From DASUAS01 sp963819475 (GTDB taxonomy: Bacteria > Actinomycetota > Acidimicrobiia > IMCC26256 > DASPTH01): a stretch of 64,000 nucleotides of DNA. The stretch spans positions 186,001 through 250,000 of the forward strand of contig CAWFWE010000010.1 in the NCBI GenBank assembly GCA_963819475.1. The letters are read 5' to 3'. This document shows positions 57,127-64,000 of this stretch, in pieces (within the stretch, counting starts at the first letter, position 1; each line of letters begins with the position of its first letter). Under the pieces are notes generated by a model. It did not search any database. It saw only the letters and a list, made by a program, of their open reading frames with translations, and was not told the origin of the DNA. The position numbers were made by a program, and so were the translations under genes.

Positions 57127-57840
57127 TCAGTCCACGAAGCGGTACTTGACGAGGGTCCACAGCGCGACGAAGCCGTCGCGCCACGTGATCTTCTTCCCCT
57201 CGTCGAACTCGCGGCCCGCGTACGAGATCGGCACCTCGTAGATCCGGATGCCGCGGCGCAGGATCTTCGCCGTGACCTCGGGCTCGAACTCGAAGCGCGT
57301 CGCCCGCAAGGTGATGCCGTCGAGGACCGAACGGTCGAAGAGCTTGTAACAGGTCTCCATGTCGGAGAGCGTCGTGTTGTACAGCACGTTGGTGACGAGC
57401 GACAGGAACCGGTTGCCGACCCAGTGCAGGAAGAGCATGTTGCGGCGCTCCCCCGTGAAGCGCGAGCCGTAGACGACCTGCGCCTTGCCCCGCATGATCG
57501 GGTTGAGCAGCTTGGGCCAGTCCTCGGGGTCGTACTCGAGGTCGGCGTCCTGCACCAGCACGAGGTCGCCGGTGACGTGCGCGAGCCCGCTCCGGATCGC
57601 CGCGCCCTTGCCCTGGTTGCGTTCGTGCGTGATCACCCGCACCGTGCTGTCGTGCAGCTGCCGGAGGACGTCGCGGGTGCCGTCGGTGCTCCCGTCGTCG
57701 ACGACCAGGACCTCGAGGTCGACCGGGAGCTCCACCGCCCGCATCCGGCGCACGATCTCGACCACGGTGTTGCGCTCGTCGTAGACCGGCACGATCACGG
57801 AGAGCCTCCGGAACCGTGCCGCGTCTTCAGCTCGTGCCAC
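57127..57840 (-). CDS. GT2 glycosyltransferase, polyprenyl-phosphate mannosyl/glucosyltransferase type
   Basis: A 237-residue GT2 enzyme of the dolichyl-phosphate mannose synthase type: LSVIVPVYDERNTVVEIV, VLVVDDGSTDGT, QGKGAAIRSGL, LVLVQDADLEYDPEDWPKLL, YGSRFTGERR. It lacks membrane helices at the C-terminus, so it is a soluble or peripheral form. GTG 57840 has GGAGG 4 bases upstream and overlaps the end of the SDR gene by 14 bases. It likely makes a lipid-linked sugar donor for the membrane glycosyltransferases. Confidence 0.88.
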   Translation of the reverse strand: MARAEDAARFRRLSVIVPVYDERNTVVEIVRRMRAVELPVDLEVLVVDDGSTDGTRDVLRQLHDSTVRVITHERNQGKGAAIRSGLAHVTGDLVLVQDADLEYDPEDWPKLLNPIMRGKAQVVYGSRFTGERRNMLFLHWVGNRFLSLVTNVLYNTTLSDMETCYKLFDRSVLDGITLRATRFEFEPEVTAKILRRGIRIYEVPISYAGREFDEGKKITWRDGFVALWTLVKYRFVD

Positions 57841-58768
57841 CGTGCCTCCGGTACCAGTCGTGGGTGAGGGCGAGACCTTCGCGGAGGGCGACCGTCGGAT
57901 GCCAGCCGAGGACCTCCTCGGCGAGCGAGATGTCCGGTCGCCGCTGCTTGGGGTCGTCGGCGGGCAGCGGTGCGAACGCCAGGTCGACGGTCGCACCGGT
58001 GACCTCGAGCACGAGCTCGGCCAGCTCGAGCATGGTGAACTCGTCGGGGTTGCCGATGTTCATCGGGCCTACGTGGTCGGAGTCGAGCAACGCCAGCAGC
58101 CCGGCCACCTCGTCGGTCACGTAGCAGAACGACCGCGTCTGCTTGCCGTCGCCGTAGACGGTGAGCGCCTCGCCCCGCATCGCCTGGGCGAGGAAGTTCG
58201 ACACCACCCGCCCGTCGGCCACGCGCAAGCGGGCCCCATAGGTATTGAAGACGCGCACGATCTTGGTGTCGACGCCGTAGGTGCGGTGGTACGCCATCGT
58301 GATCGCTTCGGCGTAACGCTTCGCTTCGTCGTACACCGAGCGCGGGCCGACACTGTTGACGTTGCCGAAGTACGTCTCGGGCTGCGGGTGCACCAGCGGG
58401 TCGCCGTAGATCTCGCTGGTGGACGCGAGCAGGAAGCGCGCACCGTGGTCGCGCGCGAGGTCGAGAGCGCGCTGGGTACCGATCGCACCGACCTCGAGCG
58501 TCTCGATCGGGTGGGCGAGGTACTCGGGCGGGCTGGCGGGGCTGGCGAGGTGCAGCACCGCGTCGACGGGTCCGGAGACCGGGATGCCCTCGACGACGTC
58601 GTGCTCCACGAGGACGAACCCGGTGTCGTCGGCCAGGTGGGCCACGTTCTCACGGTTGCCGGTCAGGAAGTTGTCGACTGCGACGACCTCCCACTCGCGC
58701 GCGCGCAGCGCGTCGCAGAGGTGCGAACCGACGAACCCCGCCCCGCCCGTCACGACCGCACGAGGCAT
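57827..58768 (-). CDS. UDP-glucuronate decarboxylase-like SDR (UDP-xylose synthase type)
   Basis: A 313-residue extended SDR: VTGGAGFVGSHLCDALR, VDNFLTGNRENVAHL, LHLASPASPPEYLAHPIETLEVGAIGT, and catalytic SVYDEAKRYAEAIT. The ASPASPPEY segment and the RVFNTYGARLRVADGRVVSNF stretch are typical of UDP-glucuronate decarboxylases. Its ATG overlaps the ugd stop codon (TGATG), so the pair would turn UDP-glucose into UDP-glucuronate and then UDP-xylose. A GT2 gene overlaps its end. Confidence 0.88.
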   Translation of the reverse strand: MPRAVVTGGAGFVGSHLCDALRAREWEVVAVDNFLTGNRENVAHLADDTGFVLVEHDVVEGIPVSGPVDAVLHLASPASPPEYLAHPIETLEVGAIGTQRALDLARDHGARFLLASTSEIYGDPLVHPQPETYFGNVNSVGPRSVYDEAKRYAEAITMAYHRTYGVDTKIVRVFNTYGARLRVADGRVVSNFLAQAMRGEALTVYGDGKQTRSFCYVTDEVAGLLALLDSDHVGPMNIGNPDEFTMLELAELVLEVTGATVDLAFAPLPADDPKQRRPDISLAEEVLGWHPTVALREGLALTHDWYRRHGGTS

Positions 58769-60063
58769 CAGCGGCCGACGCCCTGGTAGACGAACCCGCG
58801 CCGGCGCATCGCCGCCGGATCGAGCAGGTTCCGGCCGTCGACGAGCGCGCGGGGCGCGGTCATGGCCTCGGCCACCCGGGCGAAGTCGAGCCAACGGAAT
58901 TCGTCCCACTCGGTGAGCAGCGCGAGCAGCCCCGCCCCGGTCACTGCCTCGTACGGGTCGCCGACCACGTCGAGCGCCGGGACCTGCGCGGCGGCGGCCT
59001 CGGCGGCGGCGGGGTCGTAGGCCCGGACGGTGGCACCCGCGTCGAGCAGCCCGCGGCACACCACCAGCGCCGGCGAGTCGCGCAGGTCGTCGGTGTTGGC
59101 CTTGAAGGTGAGGCCCCACACGCCGACCGTCACTCCCTCCAGCGAACCACCGGCGGCGGCGCGCAGCTTCTCGAGCATGCGCTCGTGCTGGCGACGGTTC
59201 ACCTCGACGACGCCGCGCAGCAGGCTGAAGTCGTAGCCCGCGGTCTCCGCGGTGTGGTTGAGCGCGGCGGTGTCCTTGGGGAAGCACGAACCGCCGTAGC
59301 CCGGACCGGGGTGCAGGAACTCGAACCCGATGCGCGGGTCGTACCCCATGCCGAGCGACACCTCGCGCACGTCGGCGTTCACCGCCTCGCACAGGTTGGC
59401 GATCGCGTTGATGAACGAGATCTTGGTGGCGAGGAACGCGTTCGACGCGTACTTGATCATCTCCGCCGACGCCGGGTCGGTCACGAGGATCGGCGCCTTC
59501 ACCTCGCGGTAGAGGTCGGACACGCGGACCGCCACCGCGGCGTCGTCGCACCCGATCACCACCCGGCTGGGATGCAGGAAGTCGTGCACCGCGTTGCCCT
59601 CGCGCAGGAACTCGGGGTTCGACGCCACGCCGATGTCGTTGGCGCCGCCCGCGCGGCTGAGCTCCCGCGCCACCATCAGGGTCGAACCGACCGGCATCGT
59701 CGACTTGTTGACCACCACCGCGCCCGCCCGGAGCGCCGGGGCGATCTCCCGGGTCACCGCCTCCACCGCCGAGAGGTCGGCAGCGCCGTTCGCCGACTGC
59801 GGCGTCTGCACGCAGAGGAACACGAACTCGGCGTTGCGCGCCGCGGTCGCCGCGCCCACCACGAAGCGAAGCCGCCCGGAGCCGAGCCCCTCGGCGACCA
59901 GCGCCGGTAGGCCCTCCTCGAGGATCGGCACCTCGCCCTTCCTGAGGGCGCGGACGCGTTCCTCGTCGATGTCGGCGCAGGTCACGTCGTGCCCGAGGTG
60001 CGCGAGACACGCCCCGGTGGTGAGCCCGACGTACCCCGCACCGATGACCGCGACGTCGCTCAT
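58768..60063 (-). CDS. ugd: UDP-glucose 6-dehydrogenase
   Basis: A 431-residue UDP-glucose/GDP-mannose dehydrogenase. The NAD-binding N-terminus is VAVIGAGYVGLTTGACLAHLGHDV, and the catalytic Cys is in GPGYGGSCFPKDTAAL. VWGLTFKANTDDLRDSPAL marks the C-terminal domain. It oxidises UDP-glucose to UDP-glucuronate. AGGAG lies 7 bases before ATG 60063. A 29-codon mini-ORF and hairpin repeat separate it from rmlD. The next gene starts within its stop codon. Confidence 0.94.
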   Translation of the reverse strand: MSDVAVIGAGYVGLTTGACLAHLGHDVTCADIDEERVRALRKGEVPILEEGLPALVAEGLGSGRLRFVVGAATAARNAEFVFLCVQTPQSANGAADLSAVEAVTREIAPALRAGAVVVNKSTMPVGSTLMVARELSRAGGANDIGVASNPEFLREGNAVHDFLHPSRVVIGCDDAAVAVRVSDLYREVKAPILVTDPASAEMIKYASNAFLATKISFINAIANLCEAVNADVREVSLGMGYDPRIGFEFLHPGPGYGGSCFPKDTAALNHTAETAGYDFSLLRGVVEVNRRQHERMLEKLRAAAGGSLEGVTVGVWGLTFKANTDDLRDSPALVVCRGLLDAGATVRAYDPAAAEAAAAQVPALDVVGDPYEAVTGAGLLALLTEWDEFRWLDFARVAEAMTAPRALVDGRNLLDPAAMRRRGFVYQGVGR

Positions 60064-60149
60064 CTTCCCGCTCCTGGCGCCTGCGGCGCCGGGCCGCTGG
60101 GCCACGCTCGCTGCTCGGCGGGATACCCGCCTCGCCGACGCTCGCTCAT
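60060..60149 (-). repeat. intergenic hairpin repeat, copy 2, forming a 29-codon mini-ORF between rmlD and ugd
   Basis: ATG 60149 overlaps the rmlD stop as ATGA, and its own TGA (60062-60060) overlaps the ugd ATG as ATGA. In between lies a 6-bp hairpin (GGCGGG, loop TAT, CCCGCC; 60131-60117) flanked by GAGCGAGCG units, similar to 20906-20949. ATGAGCGA occurs at both ends (60149-60142 and 60063-60056), like a short target duplication. The peptide begins MSERRRGGYPAEQRAW; whether it is made is unknown. Confidence 0.55.
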
Positions 60150-61012
60150 GTCTCCGCTCCTGCTCCCGGCGTGTCCCAGTCCTTCACGTAGTCGGTGACC
60201 GCGTCGCGCCACGGGCGCAGGCCGGGCAGGCCGGCGAGGCGTAGCGCGCGGTTGTCGAGTGCGCTCATCGGCGGCCGGGCCGCGGGCCGGTCGAGGTCGG
60301 CGGCGTCGAGCGGCGCCACCCCACTCGGGTCGAGCCCACGGGCGCGCAGCGCGGTCACGATCAGCTCGTGGCGGCTGACCGCCTCCGACCCGCTCGTGAC
60401 GTGGAACAGACCCTGGCGCCGCTCGACCGCGAATCGGGCCAGCAGCACCGCCAGGTCGGGCGCGAAGGTCGGGATGCTGACCTGGTCGGCGAGGACGCCG
60501 TCGAGCTCACCGCGGTCGAACGCACCGAACGCCCAGCTCACGAGATCGGTCCCCCGCCGGCCGAACACCCACGAGGTGCGGACGGTCGCCCACGAGCCCG
60601 CGTGCGCCGCCACCTCCACCTCGCCGCCGAGCTTCGACCGCCCGTACTCGGAGAGCGGGTGCACCGCGTCCCACTCGTCGTAGGGCCGGGAGGCGGTGCC
60701 GTCGAAGACGTAGTCGGTCGAGATGTGCACCAGGTGCGCGCCGCGCCGGGCCGTCGCCTGGGCGAGCGTGCGGACACCGAGCGCGTTCACCGCGAAGGCC
60801 CGCTCCGGGTCGCGCTCGCAGGCGTCGACGTTGGTCATGGCGGCGGCGTTGACCACCGCGTCGGGCCCGAACTCCGCCACCACCTGCTCGACCTGCTCCC
60901 GGTCGGCGAGGTCGAGTACGTCGTGGGCGACGCCGAGGACGTCGTGGGGGGCGAGGGCGTCGACGACGCGGGCCCCGACCTGCCCGCCTGCTCCGGTCAC
61001 CAGGATGCGCAC
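60146..61012 (-). CDS. rmlD: dTDP-4-dehydrorhamnose reductase
   Basis: A 288-residue RmlD-type SDR that completes dTDP-L-rhamnose. The N-terminus is ILVTGAGGQVGARVVDAL, followed by VVNAAAMTNVDACERDPERAFAVNALGVRTLA, HISTDYVFDG and the catalytic SEYGRSKLGGE. RTSWVFG is also typical. The start is GTG 61012; TACACT ends 8 bases upstream, a leaderless pattern. rmlA, rmlB and rmlC are not seen in this window. Confidence 0.93.
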   Translation of the reverse strand: MRILVTGAGGQVGARVVDALAPHDVLGVAHDVLDLADREQVEQVVAEFGPDAVVNAAAMTNVDACERDPERAFAVNALGVRTLAQATARRGAHLVHISTDYVFDGTASRPYDEWDAVHPLSEYGRSKLGGEVEVAAHAGSWATVRTSWVFGRRGTDLVSWAFGAFDRGELDGVLADQVSIPTFAPDLAVLLARFAVERRQGLFHVTSGSEAVSRHELIVTALRARGLDPSGVAPLDAADLDRPAARPPMSALDNRALRLAGLPGLRPWRDAVTDYVKDWDTPGAGAET

Positions 61013-61056
61013 GGCTGGGAAGTGTACGGGCCGCTCCCCCCGCGATCCGGCCCCGG

Positions 61057-62529
61057 TCAGGGGCAGGGGTCGGTCGCCGAGGGCGCCAGGGTCGTCGTCG
61101 TCGAGGGCGGTGCGGTCGTGACCGGTGCGCCGGGCACGGTGCTGGGCGCCACCGTCGTCGTGGTCGACGGCACCGTGATGGCCTGGAACGACGAGCCGAT
61201 CACGAGCTCGATGTGCCCCGCCGCCTTCGGGTCGGGCACCAGCTTGGCGTCGGTGAAGTACGGCAGCAGCGTCTTGGCCTCCTCCGCCTGGTCGAACCCG
61301 TACCGGACCTCGGTGACCGCGACCTTGCTCTTCGCCGGGCCGGCGGCGGTGGCGTGGAAGCCGAGCTCGGACAGCTTCGACACGACCGACTGCCCGACGT
61401 TGGTGCCGGTGGCGTCGGTGACGCGCACCTTGACCTGCGACGGCGGGACCGTCGCCGGCTTCGGCGTGTTGTCACCGAACGTCCGCAACTGCTCGATGAC
61501 CGCGTCGGCATCGGCCGACGGCACCAGGGTCACGTTCGGGTTGTCGGGGTCGGGGTCGACGGGCAGGGTCTCGAAGCGGATGGAGCTGGTGTCGTTCACG
61601 TCGACGGTGCGGAAGGCCCGGATCAGCGCGTTCACGTCGCTGCGGCTCAGCCCTTCGTCCGCCTTCACGTACTTGAGCACGTTGTCGGCGAGGTCCACCG
61701 CGAGGAACGGGTCGCTCAGGCTCTTGGAGATGGCCAGGCCCGCGAGCTTGCGGATGAACGCCTGCTGGCGGGCGATCCGGTCGAGGTCGGCGCGCTGGTC
61801 GAGCAGTCGCCAGTGCTCCCCGGTGTCGGGGTCGACGATCGGCCCGTTCGGGTCCGCGATCTCGAGGTTGCGGGCTCGCACGTACGCGAGCGCAGCGGCA
61901 CCGTCGAGTGGGTAGCAGCCGCCGCCGTACGGCGTGTTCAGCCCGGTCTCCTGGTCGCGGGTGCGTCCGGGGAGGTACACCTGCACGTTGCCGATGGTGT
62001 CGACGATCTCCTGGAAGCTCTTGAAGTCGACCTCCAGGTAGTGGTTGATCTCGATCCCGAAGTTCTCCTTCAGGGTGTCGATGACGGCCTGGGGCCCGCC
62101 GGTCGCGTACGCGGTGTTGATCCGGTTCTTGCCCTGCTCGCCCGGGACGTCGACCATGAGGTCGCGCGGGAAGCTGACGACGAACGTCTGCTGGGGCCCG
62201 GGCTCGATGTGCGCCACCATGAGCGTGTCCGAGCGCTGGCCCTCGGTGTTGGGATCGTCGGGGCTGCCGAACGCCGCCTGGTCGCCGGGATCGGTCGCGA
62301 AGGCGCGGGTGTCGGAGCCGATGATCAGGTAGTTGGCGCCGCCGGGGGGTGCGGGCGCGACGTCGAGCCCCGCCACCCGCTCGATGCTCTTGACCCGGTC
62401 GTTGATGCCGCGGTTCACCACCGCGACGCCGGCGACCACGAAGGCACTCGCCAGCGCGAGCGAGATCACGAAACGGCCCATGAAGCCGTTCCACCGCGAC
62501 GGGGCGGATGCGGGTGGTGAGGTGGACAT
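61057..62529 (-). CDS. LCP (LytR-CpsA-Psr) family protein with LytR_C domain
   Basis: A 490-residue protein that probably transfers a lipid-linked glycopolymer to peptidoglycan. A cytoplasmic N-terminus precedes helix GRFVISLALASAFVVAGVAVV. The LCP domain has NYLIIGSDTRAF, GQRSDTLMVAHI and VSFPRDLMVDVPG. A LytR_C domain (about residues 370-460, VKVRVTDATGTNVGQSVVSKL) and a Thr/Pro/Ala-rich tail end the protein. The arginines of the active site are present. It follows a second LCP gene by 19 bases; the pair likely attaches arabinogalactan-like or other wall polymers. Confidence 0.92.
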   Translation of the reverse strand: MSTSPPASAPSRWNGFMGRFVISLALASAFVVAGVAVVNRGINDRVKSIERVAGLDVAPAPPGGANYLIIGSDTRAFATDPGDQAAFGSPDDPNTEGQRSDTLMVAHIEPGPQQTFVVSFPRDLMVDVPGEQGKNRINTAYATGGPQAVIDTLKENFGIEINHYLEVDFKSFQEIVDTIGNVQVYLPGRTRDQETGLNTPYGGGCYPLDGAAALAYVRARNLEIADPNGPIVDPDTGEHWRLLDQRADLDRIARQQAFIRKLAGLAISKSLSDPFLAVDLADNVLKYVKADEGLSRSDVNALIRAFRTVDVNDTSSIRFETLPVDPDPDNPNVTLVPSADADAVIEQLRTFGDNTPKPATVPPSQVKVRVTDATGTNVGQSVVSKLSELGFHATAAGPAKSKVAVTEVRYGFDQAEEAKTLLPYFTDAKLVPDPKAAGHIELVIGSSFQAITVPSTTTTVAPSTVPGAPVTTAPPSTTTTLAPSATDPCP

Positions 62530-62548
62530 CGTGATCGGGGCTCCGGGG

Positions 62549-63976
62549 CTACTGACAGGCAGCTTCGGGCGACAGTGTGGTCGGTGTGGGTGCCGGCGCG
62601 CCGGTGGCGGCCGTCGCACCGCTGCCGAGCCCCCGGAAGCTCTTGCCCAGCGCCAGGACGACGTCGGTGCCGGAGAGGGAGGAGTCCGGCACCAGCTGGG
62701 CGTCGGGCACATACGTGGCGAGCAGCTGCGCCTTGGCGAGGTCGGACGTGGCGTACCGGATCTCGGTCTTGTCGATGGTGCCGCGCGGGTCGTTCTCCGC
62801 GCCGCCCCCCACGAAGCCCTTCCCCGCGAGGGCCTGCGAGGTGTTCCCCGCCGCGTTCTGCACCCCGGAGCCGTTGCGCACCAGCACCCGCACGTCGGAC
62901 GGCTTCACGCTCGGCGCCGTCGTGCCGCCGGAACCGGAGCCGCTCTCACCACCGGGCGCGGCCATGGTCGTGGTGGGGATGGGCGCCTGGCCGCGCAGCA
63001 CGGCGAGCACGGCATCGGCCTCGGGCTGCTTGACCACCAGGAAGGAACCGACCGAGTCGCCCATCTTCCACGGCAGCGTCTCGAACGTCGGCCCACCGTT
63101 GGAGTCCGAGAGCCCGAGGAACGCCTGCACCAGCTGGTTGAACGCGTCACGGTCGAAGCCGGTGTCGGCGGTGAGGTTCGGGATCACCTTGTCGGCGAGG
63201 TCGGGCGCGATCATCGGGTCGTCGACGGTCTTCGTGACCGCGATGCCGCCGAGCTTCTTGATGAAGTCCTGCTGGCGGGCGATCCGGTCGATGTCTGCCT
63301 GCGGGCTGGCATCACGCCACCGCCCGTCGATGAAGTACTCGAGGTGGCGCGACCGCACGTACGCCAACGCCGGCGCACCGTCGAGGTGGTAGCAGCCGCC
63401 GGCGGGCGTCGGGCCCAGACCGGACAGCTGGTCGCGCGCCGGGTGCGGGAAGTAGACGGGCACGCTCCCGACCGCGTTCACGATGTCCTCGAACGTCTTG
63501 AAGTTCACCTCGACGTAGTGCTGGATGTCGACGTCGAAGTCCGCCTTCAGGGTGTCGATGACCTCTTGCGGCCCCTCGTTGAAGGCGGCGTTGATCTTGC
63601 CCTTGCCGTGCCCCGGGATGTTCACGTAGAGGTCGCGCGGGAACGACACCGCGTAGCTGTCCTCGCCGTCCGCGTGCAGCACCATCATCGTGTCCGACCG
63701 CGCCGGACCGTCGACGGTGGTGTCGCGGTCCGTGAACGCCTCCTTGTCGGCCTCGCTCTGCACGAACGAGCGGGTGTCGGAACCGATGATCAGGAAGTTG
63801 GTGCCGGAGTCCGATGCCGGCGCCGTCGTCAGCGAGACGCGCGGGATCTTCGCGATCTCGTCGTCGATGTAGTTGTTGATCTGGAAGACGGCTGCGCCCA
63901 TCAGGATCGCGCACACCGCGATGGCGATGACGACCCGTCCGGAGAGCGCCCGCCGCGCGGAAGATGGAGATCTCAC
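62549..63976 (-). CDS. LCP (LytR-CpsA-Psr) family protein, second copy
   Basis: A 475-residue paralogue of the adjacent LCP protein. It has a membrane helix (GRVVIAIAVCAILMGAAVFQI), an LCP domain with NFLIIGSDTRSF, GPARSDTMMVLHADG and VSFPRDLYVNIPG, then a LytR_C domain (VRVLVRNGSGVQNAAGNTSQAL). The same arrangement in two neighbouring genes suggests a local duplication. The start is GTG 63976; TACCAT ends 9 bases upstream. The 24 bases after it reach the window edge. Confidence 0.9.
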   Translation of the reverse strand: MRSPSSARRALSGRVVIAIAVCAILMGAAVFQINNYIDDEIAKIPRVSLTTAPASDSGTNFLIIGSDTRSFVQSEADKEAFTDRDTTVDGPARSDTMMVLHADGEDSYAVSFPRDLYVNIPGHGKGKINAAFNEGPQEVIDTLKADFDVDIQHYVEVNFKTFEDIVNAVGSVPVYFPHPARDQLSGLGPTPAGGCYHLDGAPALAYVRSRHLEYFIDGRWRDASPQADIDRIARQQDFIKKLGGIAVTKTVDDPMIAPDLADKVIPNLTADTGFDRDAFNQLVQAFLGLSDSNGGPTFETLPWKMGDSVGSFLVVKQPEADAVLAVLRGQAPIPTTTMAAPGGESGSGSGGTTAPSVKPSDVRVLVRNGSGVQNAAGNTSQALAGKGFVGGGAENDPRGTIDKTEIRYATSDLAKAQLLATYVPDAQLVPDSSLSGTDVVLALGKSFRGLGSGATAATGAPAPTPTTLSPEAACQ

Positions 63977-64000
63977 GGTCCGGTCATGGTACCGACGGCC

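Overview
The window is about 64 kb of very GC-rich DNA that is densely coded on both strands; no gene-free stretch exceeds about 200 bases. Gene content points to an actinobacterium: coenzyme F420 synthesis (cofD, cofE and an FbiB-type nitroreductase), a luciferase-like F420 enzyme, several MDMPI/DinB-type proteins of the mycothiol world, DUF3052, an SCO6745-family protein, two LCP cell-wall ligases, RmlD, a WbbL-like rhamnosyltransferase, and the sets comF-hpf-secA and prfB-ftsE-ftsX. Blocks such as manB/SIS protein, fbiA/fbiB, wbbL/rmlD/LCP and ahcY recall one neighbourhood of the Mycobacterium chromosome. A deep-branching class such as Acidimicrobiia is my inference, not proven here.

Layout. 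1-3.8 kb: an edge-truncated secreted beta-propeller-like protein, a glycosyltransferase and an FkbM methyltransferase. 3.8-12.5 kb: an accessory regulatory region with three TetR-type regulators, each beside clear palindromic operators. One regulator is fused to an NADPH-dependent FMN reductase and diverges from an SRPBCC gene; one heads a four-gene operon (TetR, MDMPI-like, flavodiiron-like metallo-hydrolase, SCO6745-like). A broken FtsX-type ABC permease and a VOC protein lie between them. 12.5-22.2 kb: a membrane protein, DUF72, a sulfotransferase, an asparagine synthetase fused to a CofE-like ligase domain, an F420 oxidoreductase, an HMCES/YedK protein, DUF3052 and a 1-Cys peroxiredoxin.

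22.2-34 kb: core genes for secretion, translation and division on the minus strand (comF, hpf, secA, prfB, ftsE, ftsX, M23 hydrolase) and ahcY, whose roughly 85-nt leader looks like a structured regulatory RNA. 34-48.8 kb: sugar-phosphate metabolism (SIS isomerase, Trm112-like, manB), large membrane proteins, a CPBP protease, ftsH, a thioredoxin-like protein, a DUF5719-like protein and a very large GT2/membrane protein. 48.9-53.4 kb: the F420 genes, then a Tat-signal protein with a GMC oxidoreductase. 53.3-64 kb: nucleotide-sugar and cell-wall glycan genes (nucleotidyltransferase, epimerase, glycosyltransferases, UDP-xylose-synthase-like SDR, UDP-glucose dehydrogenase, rmlD, two LCP proteins), all on the minus strand.

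Two themes cut across the window. Many genes have a TANNNT hexamer 6-10 bases before the start codon and no Shine-Dalgarno, which suggests widespread leaderless transcription. At least seven one-base frame breaks, including in prfB and ftsH, point to indel errors in the assembly, so broken genes and some gene fusions should be read with care. The most interesting items are the TetR-FMN reductase fusion with its tandem operator, the AsnB-CofE-like fusion, the ahcY leader, and a small intergenic repeat family that creates a mini-ORF between rmlD and ugd.
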